DNA from: JBQTIQ01 sp052387955
GTDB lineage: Bacteria; Actinomycetota; Acidimicrobiia; Acidimicrobiales; JACDCH01
Assembly: GCA_052387955.1 (NCBI GenBank)
Contig: JBQTIQ010000018.1
Coordinates: 1-64,000, forward strand
Length of the DNA stretch: 64,000 bases
Direction of reading: 5' to 3'
Shown here: in pieces, positions 1-8,175 of the stretch
Position numbering within the stretch: the stretch's first letter is position 1
Layout: each line of letters begins with the position of its first letter
Notes under the pieces: generated by a model
What the model was told of the DNA's origin: nothing
Seen by the model: the letters and a program-made list of their open reading frames with translations, nothing else
The model's database searches: none
Position numbers and translations under genes: made by a program

Positions 1-166
1 AATGGATCGCCCACTGGAACGAGGACCCTCGCCCCTACGTGTGGGTCAAGACCGCCGACCAGATCCTCGCCTCGATCGCCCGCTACAGCGAGCGCATCTC
101 TGCCATCGTCGCCGCCCAGAAGAACAGCTGAACACTTATGACGCGAACTACCAACTCGGGACACTA
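1..166 (+). mobile_element. Right end of an IS630-family insertion sequence (element continues left of window)
   Basis: The left edge holds the last 42 codons of an IS630 transposase followed by about 35 bases of non-coding sequence ending GGGACACTA. The outer end ..CGGGACACTA at about 157-166 resembles the tips of actinobacterial IS630 elements, which insert at TA dinucleotides. From about 167 the sequence becomes the interior of an ATPase gene, so this is where the element broke into it. The exact boundary is inferred, because the left end and the target duplication lie outside the window. Confidence 0.65.
3..131 (+). CDS. IS630 family transposase, C-terminal fragment
   Basis: Reading from base 3 gives WIAHWNEDPRPYVWVKTADQ and then about 22 more residues ending AAQKNS and TGA at 129-131. 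The string with 'HWN..PRPYVW.KTADQIL.SI.R' is the conserved C-terminus of DDE transposases of the IS630/Tc1-mariner type. The catalytic DDE residues lie upstream of the window, so nothing can be said about activity. The frame differs from the ATPase fragment that follows. Confidence 0.75.
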   Translation, partial: WIAHWNEDPRPYVWVKTADQILASIARYSERISAIVAAQKNS

Positions 167-1246
167 GTCGAACTAGGCGACTTCGAGGATGTGCTGTTCG
201 ACCGAGTCGAAACCGACACCACGAACGACGAGACCATCGGCATCTCGGTTCGCGGAACGTCCGGGCCGTGGAAGAGATTCGAGGGGACCGCCACCTCTCG
301 CTCGGATTTCGTTCCGCTGACCTTTGGGTGCGATGCCCTCGCCGGAAATCTTCCATGGCATCGGTTGTCCTACATCCGCGCCGATCGACTCGGCCCCACG
401 ATCTTCCACTTGAAGTCGCATGCGGCCGTTGTGCAGCAGCGGACCGTAGGCACCCGAGGGCAGTTCGCTGTTCACATCCTGATGGAACACGGTCAGATGG
501 ATGTCCGATCACAAATGCGGTTGCCTGACGTGCCCTCGACGTTGGAGCAGCAATGCGGGGCGTGGCTCGACCGGCTGTCCGTGGCGACTCGGATCTATCC
601 CGCCGATCTCGAGGGCACAGGCGCCGCTGTACTCCGCTTCTCCGACGGGCCCGTGACGGGCCTGTCGAGCGGTCGCCACCACAGGGCGACGAACGTTGGA
701 TTCGGCCTCAGCTATGCGCTCCCTGTCATCGTCGCCTGTCTTTCGAGCGGCCCGGGCGACCTTCTGCTAATCGAGAACCCGGAGGCTCACCTTCACCCTC
801 GCGGACAATCGGTAGTTGCCGAACTGTGTGCACGAGCAGCGGCGTCGGGGGCACAGGTCATCCTCGAGACCCATAGCGACCACGTACTCAATAGCGTTCG
901 GCTCGCTGTCGCGTCGAAGACGTTGCCTGCGCGTGAGGCGGCGCTGACATTCTTCTCCCGAACCCCAGAGTCGGGTGCGCTGGCGGTGGAGCCTCTTCGA
1001 ATCGACGCAACCGGACAGGTCGAGAGCTGGCCAGAAGGCTTCTTCGACGAGTACATGAATGCTCTTCTGGAGCTCACGGACTACGGCCGCGAACAAGATG
1101 GCACACCCTGGAGAACGCCTTCGCTTTCAACGAACACTCCCTCGCGTGCTGCGGCACTCAACAGAGCTGTGCGCTCCTCGCCGGTCTGCTCGACCTCGGC
1201 CGCGCGTGGCGGCTACACGAATCAACGCCACTCGTCGAGCAGCTGA
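167..1246 (+). pseudogene. OLD/DUF3696-type AAA ATPase, 5' end removed by IS630
   Basis: This is the C-terminal two-thirds of an ABC-like AAA ATPase of the kind with a DUF3696 tail. Visible are the post-Walker-A segment LGDFEDVLF, a signature-like region near codon 185, the Walker B segment LLLIENPEAHLHP, the H-loop region ILETHSDHVLNSVR, and the DUF3696 ending SWPEGFFDEYMNALLEL. The N-terminus with Walker A is missing: the open frame starts directly at the IS630 end. After about 1080 the frame-2 translation loses family character (Ser/Arg-rich) although the stop is only at 1246, and it overlaps the next gene. Such ATPases often pair with a second gene in defence or nuclease-type units; here the partner is the unknown gene at 1098. 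It is probably non-functional as it stands, unless the first part remains on the far side of the IS. Confidence 0.7.
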
Positions 1247-1773
1247 AGAACACAGCTGGGTTTGACGACCTGAAGCGAACCGGCAGATACCGCGACAAGA
1301 TCGTGGTTCTTCTCGACTCGGCAGTGAACCGACCGAGCGTGTACGACAACGCGCAACTCAAACTCCGTTGGGGAGGCGGCACAGCGCGTGGCATGACTGT
1401 CGCCAACGCGTTCGGTGGCTTTGTCCTCAGCTGGCCGTGCGGCTGCGACCTCTGGCGGGACGCGCTAGTCGAGGCGGTGGCCGACGGGGGTGGCGACCTC
1501 GTGACCTGCAGGCACATCGCCACGGAGGAGCACCTACGCCACCACTGGATGACCGCTTCGAAGGCAGCGAAGGAACGAACCGGGCGGCCAAACTCCGTGC
1601 AGCGCATCGACAACGCTCAGAACAGGTCAGGCGGCGAGGTGCCTCAGGTCCACTTCCGCGACGGGTCGGCCCTCAACATCGACGGCGCGTGGAAGCACGG
1701 TGAGCGGGCCCTGAACAGTGACGAGAAGAACTGGCTCGCCCGCGTCGGATGGGTTTTGCCCGATGCTCGGTAG
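1098..1773 (+). CDS. Unknown protein paired with the broken ATPase; likely one-base insertion near its start
   Basis: The frame ending in TAG at 1771-1773 gives a well-composed protein from about 1108 onward, including LENAFAFNEHSLACC, RYRDKIVVLLDSAVNRPSVY and GGGTARGMTVANAFGGFVLS. No ATG or GTG opens that frame before GTG 1303, which would remove about 65 good residues. An ATG at 1098 sits one base out of frame. Removing one C from the CCC run at 1106-1108 would give MAHLENAFAFNEH as a natural start, so I suspect a one-base insertion or base-call error there. I recognise no family. Position suggests a partner of the upstream ATPase, possibly the effector of a two-gene system, but nothing in the sequence proves a function. 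A shorter GTG 1303 product of 156 residues is the alternative. Confidence 0.5.
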
Positions 1774-1998
1774 AAGTCCGGTAGAAGTCGCCCCGAAACG
1801 CGGTTGGCGCGTATGCCGTGACCTGCGACAACTGAGTGGGCGAGGGGGGACTTGAACTCTTGCGCTCCGGGTGCCGGCGGGTGCTGCCTCGTGATCCGCA
1901 GCCGGTCTGAGCAGGGCGAATGCTCCGCCGTTCGTTCGCCTCGTGCTGTCCCGTGCGGCCTGGTGCCGGGACGTTTGTGACCACGCCGTGACCACGAG
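1774..1998. other. Gene-free segment with integration-scar candidate
   Basis: 225 bases between the unknown gene and the AbiEii-like gene hold no convincing reading frame. They contain the tRNA 3' end remnant listed separately. The minus-strand reading just right of the remnant (VTAWSQTSRHQ) is vaguely like an integrase tail, but it is too short to call. Confidence 0.4.
1837..1856 (-). other. 3' end of a tRNA (T-loop to discriminator): probable att-site remnant
   Basis: On the minus strand the 20 bases read as a T-loop (TTCAAGT), a five-base T-stem strand (CCCCC), a seven-base acceptor strand (CTCGCCC) and discriminator A. That is exactly the geometry of the last 20 bases of a tRNA. The sequence on the other side (..GCGCAAGAG) does not pair to complete a T-stem and no tRNA body follows, so this is a displaced 3' end. 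Such displaced tRNA ends are the usual footprint (attL/attR) of integrative elements and prophages. No second copy was seen in this window and no intact integrase is present. Confidence 0.5.
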
Positions 1999-2775
1999 CT
2001 ACGTCGCGCTGAGCCGTTCGGTGAGCTCGTCGGCGAGGATGCCTGTCGCCTCCACCTCGGCGTCACTGAGGGCTCGTGCGCCGGCGGACCGATCGTTGGC
2101 GCGCAGGCGCATCAGCGTGTAACGGACGTCGGCGCCGAAGGCCCGATGGAGTTGCTCGGCAACCCAGGTGGCGAGCGCCGCGTCGAAGACGAGCTCGGTG
2201 GCGACGGCGCGCGCACCGCTGTCGGCGACGAGCCGGACGAGGTCGTGGATGTCGGAGCCGACCTTGTGGGGTGAGTTGCCGTGCGGCCGGCGGACCATCG
2301 ACACGGTCTTGAGAGCTACGAGCGCAGCTGTCGAGGCGACCGGGATGACCGCGTTGACGACGACGGCCTCGCGGTCGGACACGACGACTCGCTCGGTCAC
2401 CGCCGTCTCCAGCGCGTACCGGCGGGCGAGGGCGAAGGCGCGGCGCTCGGCGTCACGGGGCAGCGGGTCGTCCGCGAGGTCCACGACGTCGATCTCGATG
2501 GTCCCGTCGCCGGCCGGCACTTGAAGCTCGCCCCCGGCCACGACGGTGGCGGCCTGGTCGGCGACGAGTCGTTCGATGAGTTCGGCCTGGGACCGCGCGA
2601 CCGTGTCGGCGTCGGCAGTCGGTCGGGTGACGGACCCGAGACGTATGAACACGGCGACGCCGCCGATGAGGACCCACGGCGGGTCCGCGGGGAAGCGGCC
2701 GAGGGCCTCCACCGCGCGCGCCAGGACGCTGCCGGCGGCGGCTTCGAGCCGGATCGGCTCGCCGTCACCAGACAC
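1999..2775 (-). CDS. AbiEii-like nucleotidyltransferase toxin
   Basis: A 258-residue protein. The nucleotidyltransferase core is visible: WVLIGGVAVFIRLG (helix with the GG of the NTase fold) followed by TADADTVAR, the metal-binding D-x-D motif. A second acidic strand, GTIEIDVVDL, supplies the third carboxylate position. PHKVGSDIHDLVRLV near the C-terminus fits the helical part seen in AbiEii/MenA-type enzymes. These toxins transfer nucleotides to targets such as tRNA; the target here is unknown. The GTG start at 2775 lies inside the end of the upstream gene (11-base overlap), so the pair is translationally coupled. The upstream partner is AbiEi-like, which supports a type IV toxin-antitoxin or phage-abortive unit. 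Alternative: a minor nucleotidyltransferase of unrelated function. Confidence 0.7.
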   Translation of the reverse strand: MSGDGEPIRLEAAAGSVLARAVEALGRFPADPPWVLIGGVAVFIRLGSVTRPTADADTVARSQAELIERLVADQAATVVAGGELQVPAGDGTIEIDVVDLADDPLPRDAERRAFALARRYALETAVTERVVVSDREAVVVNAVIPVASTAALVALKTVSMVRRPHGNSPHKVGSDIHDLVRLVADSGARAVATELVFDAALATWVAEQLHRAFGADVRYTLMRLRANDRSAGARALSDAEVEATGILADELTERLSAT

Positions 2776-3784
2776 GGGGCAGCTCGGGCGGCAGGTCGCG
2801 GCTCCACTGCTCGAGGATCTCCCGGCCTCGCGCGGGGTCGACTGCGAGGTCAAGGGCGGCGACGATCGGGCTCGGCGCGCAGAACGGTTCGTCGACGGCG
2901 GTGCGGTCGAAGCGGCGCGTGCAAACGGACGGGCAGGGGGCGACCGCGACGGTGCAGGCGTGGCGGCCGTACTCGGCCTCCCCGAGCAGCGCTCGGGCGC
3001 GGGCGAGTACCGCAGGGTCGGGCACGTAGAAGTCGGGCGGCGCGTCGCCCGCGAGCACGACTGGCGCACCCCACGCTGCCGCGGCCCGCACGTCAGCGAC
3101 GACCCATCCGGCGGTGTCGGGATCGTCGAGTCCGAGCGCGAGCCGCTCGTTGACCGGTCCGGCACCGGGACGCGGGAGGTCGGCGAGTGGCAGCCGCATC
3201 GCGTGCCAGACCGCGACCACGGCCTCGAACAGCGCTGGGATGATGGGCCGTCCCGCTTCGTCGACGAGGTAGGCGCCTCGGAGTGCAGCGAGTTGCTTCG
3301 AGACCGTCCCAGGCGATCGATCGAGTACCTCGGCGGTAGCGCGGACCCCGCTGCTCGCGGCTCCGTCGAGCACGGCGAGAGCGACGTCGAGCGCCGACGG
3401 GCTGTTGATGCGCCACCGAGATGGCTCCGACGCGCCGCTCATCCCAGGAACGTCCACATCGATGAGCAACGGCCGACGCCACAGCCGCACGTGGCCGCGC
3501 CCGTCGAAGGAGCTGATGTCGTGGGCCTCGAGTGCGTTACGAACTGGGAACCAGAGATGACGCGCGACCAGCACCTTGTGCGCGCCACCGCTCGGACGCT
3601 CGGCCAATGCGAGGACGTCGCCCACGGCGGGGTTCGCCTTCACCTCGATGACCACTGGCACGCCCTCGATCGTCCCCGTCGCATCCCAACGATCGCTCTG
3701 GGTCGCGGCGAGATCGGCATCGAGGCCCAACGCTTCGAGAGCGCCAAGGAAGTGCTCCCAGAGCTCCGAACGGGCCGTGGACAT
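2765..3784 (-). CDS. AbiEi-like antitoxin/regulator with N-terminal nuclease-like fold and winged helix
   Basis: A 339-residue protein starting at ATG 3784. Residues about 1-115 include DATGTIEGVPVVIEVKANP, whose acidic-then-E-x-K pattern resembles a PD-(D/E)XK nuclease core. Residues about 125-195 look like a winged helix (VLDGAASSGVRATAEVL and SPGTVSKQLAALRGAYLVDE). The C-terminal domain (VADVRAAAAWGAPVVLAGD to VAALDLAVDPARGREILEQW) resembles the C-terminal domain of AbiEi-type antitoxins. In that family the winged helix binds the operon promoter and the C-terminal domain neutralises the toxin. A perfect 9+9 inverted repeat starts 22 bases upstream, a good candidate for autoregulation. The nuclease-like part is inferred from motif shape only. 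Confidence 0.65.
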   Translation of the reverse strand: MSTARSELWEHFLGALEALGLDADLAATQSDRWDATGTIEGVPVVIEVKANPAVGDVLALAERPSGGAHKVLVARHLWFPVRNALEAHDISSFDGRGHVRLWRRPLLIDVDVPGMSGASEPSRWRINSPSALDVALAVLDGAASSGVRATAEVLDRSPGTVSKQLAALRGAYLVDEAGRPIIPALFEAVVAVWHAMRLPLADLPRPGAGPVNERLALGLDDPDTAGWVVADVRAAAAWGAPVVLAGDAPPDFYVPDPAVLARARALLGEAEYGRHACTVAVAPCPSVCTRRFDRTAVDEPFCAPSPIVAALDLAVDPARGREILEQWSRDLPPELPRVW

Positions 3785-3805
3785 GCGTAGGAGTCTACTC
3801 TGTTG

Positions 3806-3829
3806 CCTGATTCCTTCGACGGAATCAGG
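3806..3829. promoter_or_regulatory. Perfect inverted repeat upstream of the AbiE-like operon (operator candidate)
   Basis: CCTGATTCC and GGAATCAGG flank a six-base spacer TTCGAC, just 22 bases from the ATG at 3784 and upstream of it on the minus strand. It is flanked by TTG and AAA, so the pairing extends weakly outward. AbiEi-type regulators bind inverted repeats in their own promoter, so this is the expected place for an operator. No U-run follows on either side, which speaks against a terminator. Confidence 0.55.
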
Positions 3830-3938
3830 AAACAATGCCTGGGCGACGAGGCGTCGCCGTAACCGGCGAGCCGAGCCGCCCGGCGCGGCGCCTCGGGCTC
3901 GTCGACGCCGTCGTCGTCGAGCTCGGTGCTCGCCCGAC

Positions 3939-4202
3939 CTGCGCGGCGCCATCGGGTTCAGCTCCTTCGCCGTGCTCGCCTACTACGCGATAACCAACGC
4001 CGCAGCCTGGACGCTGCCCGGCGACCAGCGGCGCTGGCCCCGCCCGCTCGCCGGGCTCGGCGTCGCCGGATGCCTGCTGCTCGCCGTCGCGTTGCCGACC
4101 GCAAGCGTCGCCAGCGGCAGCGCGGTGCTCGCCGCCGGGACAGCCACATGGTTCGTCCGCGTCGATTCGCCGGCCCAACCTCTTTCTCTTGAGGCCGCCT
4201 GA
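3939..4202 (+). pseudogene. C-terminal scrap of an APC-type amino acid permease
   Basis: The plus frame from about 3939 reads LRGAIGFSSFAVLAYYAIT, then NAAAWTLPGDQRRWPRPLA and two hydrophobic stretches, ending at TGA 4200-4202. The pattern YYAITNAAA..L...RRWPR..AGLG matches the last two membrane helices of amino acid-polyamine-organocation permeases. Upstream in this frame the translation turns into Arg-rich nonsense, so only about 87 codons survive. It marks a deletion or insertion junction between the toxin-antitoxin unit and the iron cluster. Confidence 0.55.
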
Positions 4203-4211
4203 GCCTCGTTG

Positions 4212-4225
4212 TTAGGGTTGCCTTA
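4212..4225 (+). promoter_or_regulatory. IdeR/DtxR-like iron box overlapping the start of the iron cluster
   Basis: TTAGGGTTGCCTTA matches the left two-thirds of the DtxR/IdeR consensus TTAGGTTAGSCTAACCTAA at most positions and touches the ATG at 4225. Iron-loaded IdeR bound here would block transcription or initiation of the ferric-siderophore genes. The right half-site is poor, so this is a candidate only. Confidence 0.45.
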
Positions 4226-5223
4226 TGGATGGACCCGTACGACGCACCGGCCCGACACGGCGCCAGTTCCTGCTCGGGCTCGGCGCCGCCGGTGTGCTGG
4301 CTGCGTGCGGCGACGACAGCCAGGACGCGGATGTCGCATCCGCACCCGGTCCGGCGTCGCCGACCGGGTCGCCAGCGAGCGCGACCCGTGAGGTCGTCAC
4401 CGACGCCGGCCCGTTGGAGGTCCCGTCCGCCCCGCAGCGGGTCGTCGCCGCTATCGGGTCCTTCGAGACCGACATGGTCGCCGTCGGCGTCATGCCGGTG
4501 CTCACGACGAGCTTCGCCGGGCCGTGGGTCGAGCTCGACGACGACGTGGTCGTCACCGAGAACATCCCGCCCACGGCCGAGGAGCTGGCCAGGGTCCGCC
4601 CGGACCTGATCGTCGGGTGGAGCTGGGTGACCGAGGAGCCGGTCTACGACGAGATCGTGCAGATCGCCCCCTACGTCGGGCTCGGCGAGAGCGAGGCCAC
4701 CGTCGGCGACGGGTTCGACGCCGGTCGGTACCTCTCGTGGGACACCTTGTTCCTGAGCGTCGCCGACGCCGTCGGCCGCCGAGAGGAGGGCGAGCGCCTC
4801 GTGGCCGACTTCGAGGCCCGCGTCGACGAGGTGGCCGCCCGTCGGGCCGGCCAGCCGCCGCTGCGCGTCGCCCGGGTCGAGTTCTACGAGACCGGGACCT
4901 TCTCGTACCGCGGCCAGGACGAGGACACCGCCGAGCTGATGCGGCGCATCGGGCTGACCGTCGTGGGGCCGGAGACGTCGGTCAACGAGGAGAGCCTGGA
5001 GCGGCTGCCGGAGATCGAGGCCGACCTGATCGTCGTGCCCGTCGGCGGCGGCATGCCGCCGGAGGTGTTCGCCGAGATCGAGCAGAACCCGCTGTGGCAG
5101 GCGATCCCGGCGGTGCAGGCCGGACGCGTCGAGCAGGTGGACGGCGAGCTGTGGCCGGGCCTCGGGTTCCTGTGGGCCGGTGCCCTGCTCACCGACCTCG
5201 AGCGCCTGTTCGTCGATGCCTGA
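4225..5223 (+). CDS. Ferric-siderophore ABC transporter, substrate-binding lipoprotein 1
   Basis: 332 residues. The N-terminus has a Tat-like RRQFLLGLG motif and a lipobox ending LAAC with Cys28, so the mature protein is an exported lipoprotein. The body is a class III (FecB/FepB-type) binding fold: PQRVVAAIGSFETDMVAVG opens the first lobe, RPDLIVGWSW marks the edge of the cleft, and ADLIVVPVGGG with NPLWQAIPAVQAGRVEQVD closes the second lobe. It starts the iron cluster under an IdeR-like box. The stop overlaps the start of the FhuF-like gene by 8 bases. No clear ribosome site precedes ATG 4225, so the message may be nearly leaderless. Confidence 0.88.
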   Translation: MDGPVRRTGPTRRQFLLGLGAAGVLAACGDDSQDADVASAPGPASPTGSPASATREVVTDAGPLEVPSAPQRVVAAIGSFETDMVAVGVMPVLTTSFAGPWVELDDDVVVTENIPPTAEELARVRPDLIVGWSWVTEEPVYDEIVQIAPYVGLGESEATVGDGFDAGRYLSWDTLFLSVADAVGRREEGERLVADFEARVDEVAARRAGQPPLRVARVEFYETGTFSYRGQDEDTAELMRRIGLTVVGPETSVNEESLERLPEIEADLIVVPVGGGMPPEVFAEIEQNPLWQAIPAVQAGRVEQVDGELWPGLGFLWAGALLTDLERLFVDA

Positions 5224-6067
5224 CGCCGGGCCGCTCGCCGGCACCGTCGCCCGCGTCGGCGCCGTGTACGGCGAGGACGCACGGCTGTGCCTCGGCATCG
5301 ACGGCGGGTCTCGCTGGCTGCGCCTCGACGCCGTCCTCGCCGGCGGACTCGACACCCTCTTCGCCGACGTCGAAGCCGATGCGGGCGGCCGCCGCGACTA
5401 CGCCGGCGCGGCCGTCGCCGCCGGTCTCGCCGACGCCCTCGTCACCGCCGGGTGGCCGGCGCTGCTGCTCGACCGCCGGCTGCCCGACGTCCGGCCGGTG
5501 AACGTCGCCGTGCGCCGGCACGAGGACGAGGCGTGGTTCGACCGCGTCGCGCTCCTCACCCCGGGATGCTTCGCCCTGCCCGGCGATCCCGAGGCCGGCT
5601 ATTCCGATGTCGCCGTCGTCGGCACCGTCGCCGACCTGCACGAGCGGTTCGCGGCCCAGCTCGTCGATGCCGTCGGTCCGTGGTTCGCGGCGGTGCGGGC
5701 CCGGGCCCCGTTCGGGCGCCGGGGGATGTGGGGCCAGCTCGCCGACGCCGTGTGCGCCACCGCGCTGGGGACCGCCCGCCACGCCGGCACCGACCAGCGG
5801 GCAGCATGGGACGAGGCGCAGGACGTCCTCGACCACGTCGCCGCCCGCGTGCCGGAGCTTCGGGTCCGGCCGCAACCCTTCCCGGTCCGGTGGTCGGGCG
5901 GCGAGGCCCTGTTCCAGGTCAAGGGCACGTGCTGCCTCTGGTACGTGTGCGAGAAGGCGGCCGAGTACGGCGACGACGCCTACTGCTCGTCGTGCCCGTT
6001 GCGCGACGACGGCTCGCGCCGGTCGCGCCTGACGGCGTGGCTCGAGGAGGAGGCGGCCGCCGGGTGA
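5216..6067 (+). CDS. FhuF-like ferric-siderophore reductase ([2Fe-2S])
   Basis: 283 residues from ATG 5216. The C-terminus carries the FhuF-type cluster ligands C239-C240 and C257-x2-C260 (CC-x16-C-x2-C), preceded by VRWSGGEALFQVKGTCCLWY. FhuF proteins hold a [2Fe-2S] cluster and reduce ferric iron inside the cell to release it from the siderophore. The N-terminal half (ARVGAVYG, RPVNVAVRRH) is less conserved, as is usual. It sits between a binding protein and a permease, overlapping both, so uptake and iron release are expressed together. It could be a more distant (2Fe-2S) domain protein of the same family; the ligand spacing is the main evidence. Confidence 0.8.
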   Translation: MPDAGPLAGTVARVGAVYGEDARLCLGIDGGSRWLRLDAVLAGGLDTLFADVEADAGGRRDYAGAAVAAGLADALVTAGWPALLLDRRLPDVRPVNVAVRRHEDEAWFDRVALLTPGCFALPGDPEAGYSDVAVVGTVADLHERFAAQLVDAVGPWFAAVRARAPFGRRGMWGQLADAVCATALGTARHAGTDQRAAWDEAQDVLDHVAARVPELRVRPQPFPVRWSGGEALFQVKGTCCLWYVCEKAAEYGDDAYCSSCPLRDDGSRRSRLTAWLEEEAAAG

Positions 6068-7161
6068 CCGCGGTCGCAACCGCGCCCGACGCCCCGAGCG
6101 TCCCCGTCGCCCGCCCTCGCATCGGGCCCGTCGGGGTCGACGAGGGCCGCCGAGCGCTGGTCCGCAACCGCGCCCTGCGCGCCGTCGGCCTGGTCGTCGC
6201 CTCGGGAGCGCTGTTCGCGGTGGCGGTCGCCAGCGTCGCCTACGGCTCGAAGCCGATCCCCGTCGGCGAGGTCTTCGACGCCTTCCTCGCCTTCGACGGG
6301 TCGAACGACCACCTCATCGTCCGGTCGCTGCGCGTGCCCCGCACGGTGATCGGTCTCGGCGTCGGCGCCGCCCTCGGCCTGGCCGGCGCGGTGATGCAGG
6401 GCGTGACCCGCAACCCGCTGGCCGACCCCGGCATCCTCGGCGTGAACGCCGGCGCGTCGCTATTCGTGGTGATCGCCATCTACAGCCTCGGGATCGGCTC
6501 GCTCACGGGCTACGTGTGGTTCGCCTTCGCCGGCGCCGCCGTCGCCAGCCTCGTGGTGTACGGCCTCGGCGCCCTCGGGCGCGACGGCGCGACGCCGGTG
6601 AAGTTGGCCCTCGCCGGCGCCGCGGTCGCCGCGCTGCTCGGCTCGCTCACCACCGCCATCCTGCTGATCGACATCGCCACCCTCGACCAGTACCGGTTCT
6701 GGGTCGTCGGCTCGATCGCCGGCCGCGACGCCGAGGTGGCGGCCCAGGTGGCGCCGTTCCTGATCGCGGGCGCCGTGCTCGCGCTGGGCTCGGCCCGCTC
6801 GCTCAACAGCATGAGCCTCGGCGACGACGTCGCCCGCTCGCTCGGCCTGCGCGTCGGCGTCGCCCGGGGGGTGTCTGCCCTGTCGGTGGTGCTGCTCTGC
6901 GGCGCCGCCACCGCCGCCGCCGGCCCCATCGGCTTCGTCGGGCTCACCGTGCCCCACGTCGCCCGGGCCATCTGCGGGCCCGACTACCGCTGGATCCTGC
7001 CGTACTCCGCGGTGCTGGCACCGATCCTGCTGCTCGGTGCCGATGTCGTCGGCCGCGTCGTCGCCCGCCCCGGCGAGCTCCAGGTCGGCATCGTCACCGC
7101 CCTCGTCGGCGCGCCGTTCTTCGTCGCCCTCGTGCGGCGCCGGAAGCTCGCCCAGCTCTGA
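6064..7161 (+). CDS. FecCD-family siderophore permease 1
   Basis: 365 residues from GTG 6064, which overlaps the previous stop by 4 bases. It has the family hallmarks: RSLRVPRTVIGLGVGAALGL, then GAVMQGVTRNPLADPGILG, the interaction loop LGDDVARSLGLRVG, and the C-terminal GPIGFVGLTVPHVARAICG. About ten hydrophobic segments are visible. This is one half of an inner-membrane channel for ferric siderophores, which takes iron chelate from a binding lipoprotein and is driven by the FecE ATPase. The second permease at 8172 is its probable partner in a heterodimer. Confidence 0.9.
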   Translation: MTAVATAPDAPSVPVARPRIGPVGVDEGRRALVRNRALRAVGLVVASGALFAVAVASVAYGSKPIPVGEVFDAFLAFDGSNDHLIVRSLRVPRTVIGLGVGAALGLAGAVMQGVTRNPLADPGILGVNAGASLFVVIAIYSLGIGSLTGYVWFAFAGAAVASLVVYGLGALGRDGATPVKLALAGAAVAALLGSLTTAILLIDIATLDQYRFWVVGSIAGRDAEVAAQVAPFLIAGAVLALGSARSLNSMSLGDDVARSLGLRVGVARGVSALSVVLLCGAATAAAGPIGFVGLTVPHVARAICGPDYRWILPYSAVLAPILLLGADVVGRVVARPGELQVGIVTALVGAPFFVALVRRRKLAQL

Positions 7162-7185
7162 CCACGACCCAGGAAGGGATTCTCG

Positions 7186-8175
7186 ATGACCGTCCTCCGA
7201 CCGCTGTCCGGCCTCCTCGTGGCCGTGCTCCTCGCCGCTGGGTGCGGCGACGACGACGGCGACGCCGCCTCGGCGTCGGCCCCGTCTGACGGCGGCACCC
7301 GGAGCTTCGTCGACGTGTACGGCGAGGAGATCGAGGTGCCCGGCGACGCGCAGCGCATCGTCGCCATCCACGACAGCAACGGCGGCGAGCAGCTGCTGTC
7401 CCTCGGTGCCGAGCTCATCGGGTTCCCGTCCCGCGGCGGCGAGTTCGTCGAGGAGATCACCGACGTCTACGACCTCGACGGCGTCGCCGACGTGGGCGAG
7501 GTCTACGAGCCCAACATCGAGGCGATCGCCGCCCTCGAACCCGACCTCATCGTGGGTGAAGGCTACGACGGCGCAGGGATGGACCAGTTCATGGACGCCG
7601 GCGTCCATGAGCGGCTGCTCGAGCTGGCGCCCGTCGTGTACATCGACACCTTCCGGCCGGTGGACGAGGTGATCGCCGACTTTGCCGAGCTGGTCGGCCC
7701 CGACGCAGAGGCCGAGTACGAGGAACAGCGAACCGCGTACGACGACGATCTCGATGCCGTGCGCGAGGAGCTCGGCGACCCCGCCGGCCTCAGCGTCTCG
7801 ATCGTGCAGTTCGCGCCCGACCAGCTCACCGTCCACGGTGACCAGACGCTCGTGCCGTCGGTGATCCTCGACTCGCTCGGCATCGAACGGCCGGCGATCA
7901 CCGAGGAGGCCGACGCCGAGGGCGGGTTCCTCTCGCTCTCCCTCGAGCGCATCCCCGAGGTCGACGCCGACCTGATCCTGCTCGACATGGGCGTCGGCGA
8001 GTTCGGCGGTGACCACACCGACAACCCGCTGTGGCAGGCGCTCGCTGCGGTGCAGGCCGATCAGGTCCACCCCTACGACTCGAGCTGGTACGGCACCACG
8101 TACCACCGCTTCCAGCTCGTGCTCGACGAGCTCGGGCCGGTGCTGGTGGGCGCCGACCGGGACGTCCTGGCGTGA
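7186..8175 (+). CDS. Ferric-siderophore ABC transporter, substrate-binding lipoprotein 2
   Basis: 329 residues. ATG 7186 follows an AGGAAGGG ribosome site at good spacing. A short signal peptide ends at a lipobox LLAAGC (Cys20). The mature part is of the FecB type: FVDVYGEEIEVPGDAQRIVA, then ALEPDLIVGEGYDG, and ERIPEVDADLILLD near the C-terminus. Unlike the first binding protein it lacks the twin-arginine motif. Its stop overlaps the next permease by 4 bases. Two different lipoproteins in one transporter operon suggest that more than one chelate is bound. Confidence 0.88.
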   Translation: MTVLRPLSGLLVAVLLAAGCGDDDGDAASASAPSDGGTRSFVDVYGEEIEVPGDAQRIVAIHDSNGGEQLLSLGAELIGFPSRGGEFVEEITDVYDLDGVADVGEVYEPNIEAIAALEPDLIVGEGYDGAGMDQFMDAGVHERLLELAPVVYIDTFRPVDEVIADFAELVGPDAEAEYEEQRTAYDDDLDAVREELGDPAGLSVSIVQFAPDQLTVHGDQTLVPSVILDSLGIERPAITEEADAEGGFLSLSLERIPEVDADLILLDMGVGEFGGDHTDNPLWQALAAVQADQVHPYDSSWYGTTYHRFQLVLDELGPVLVGADRDVLA

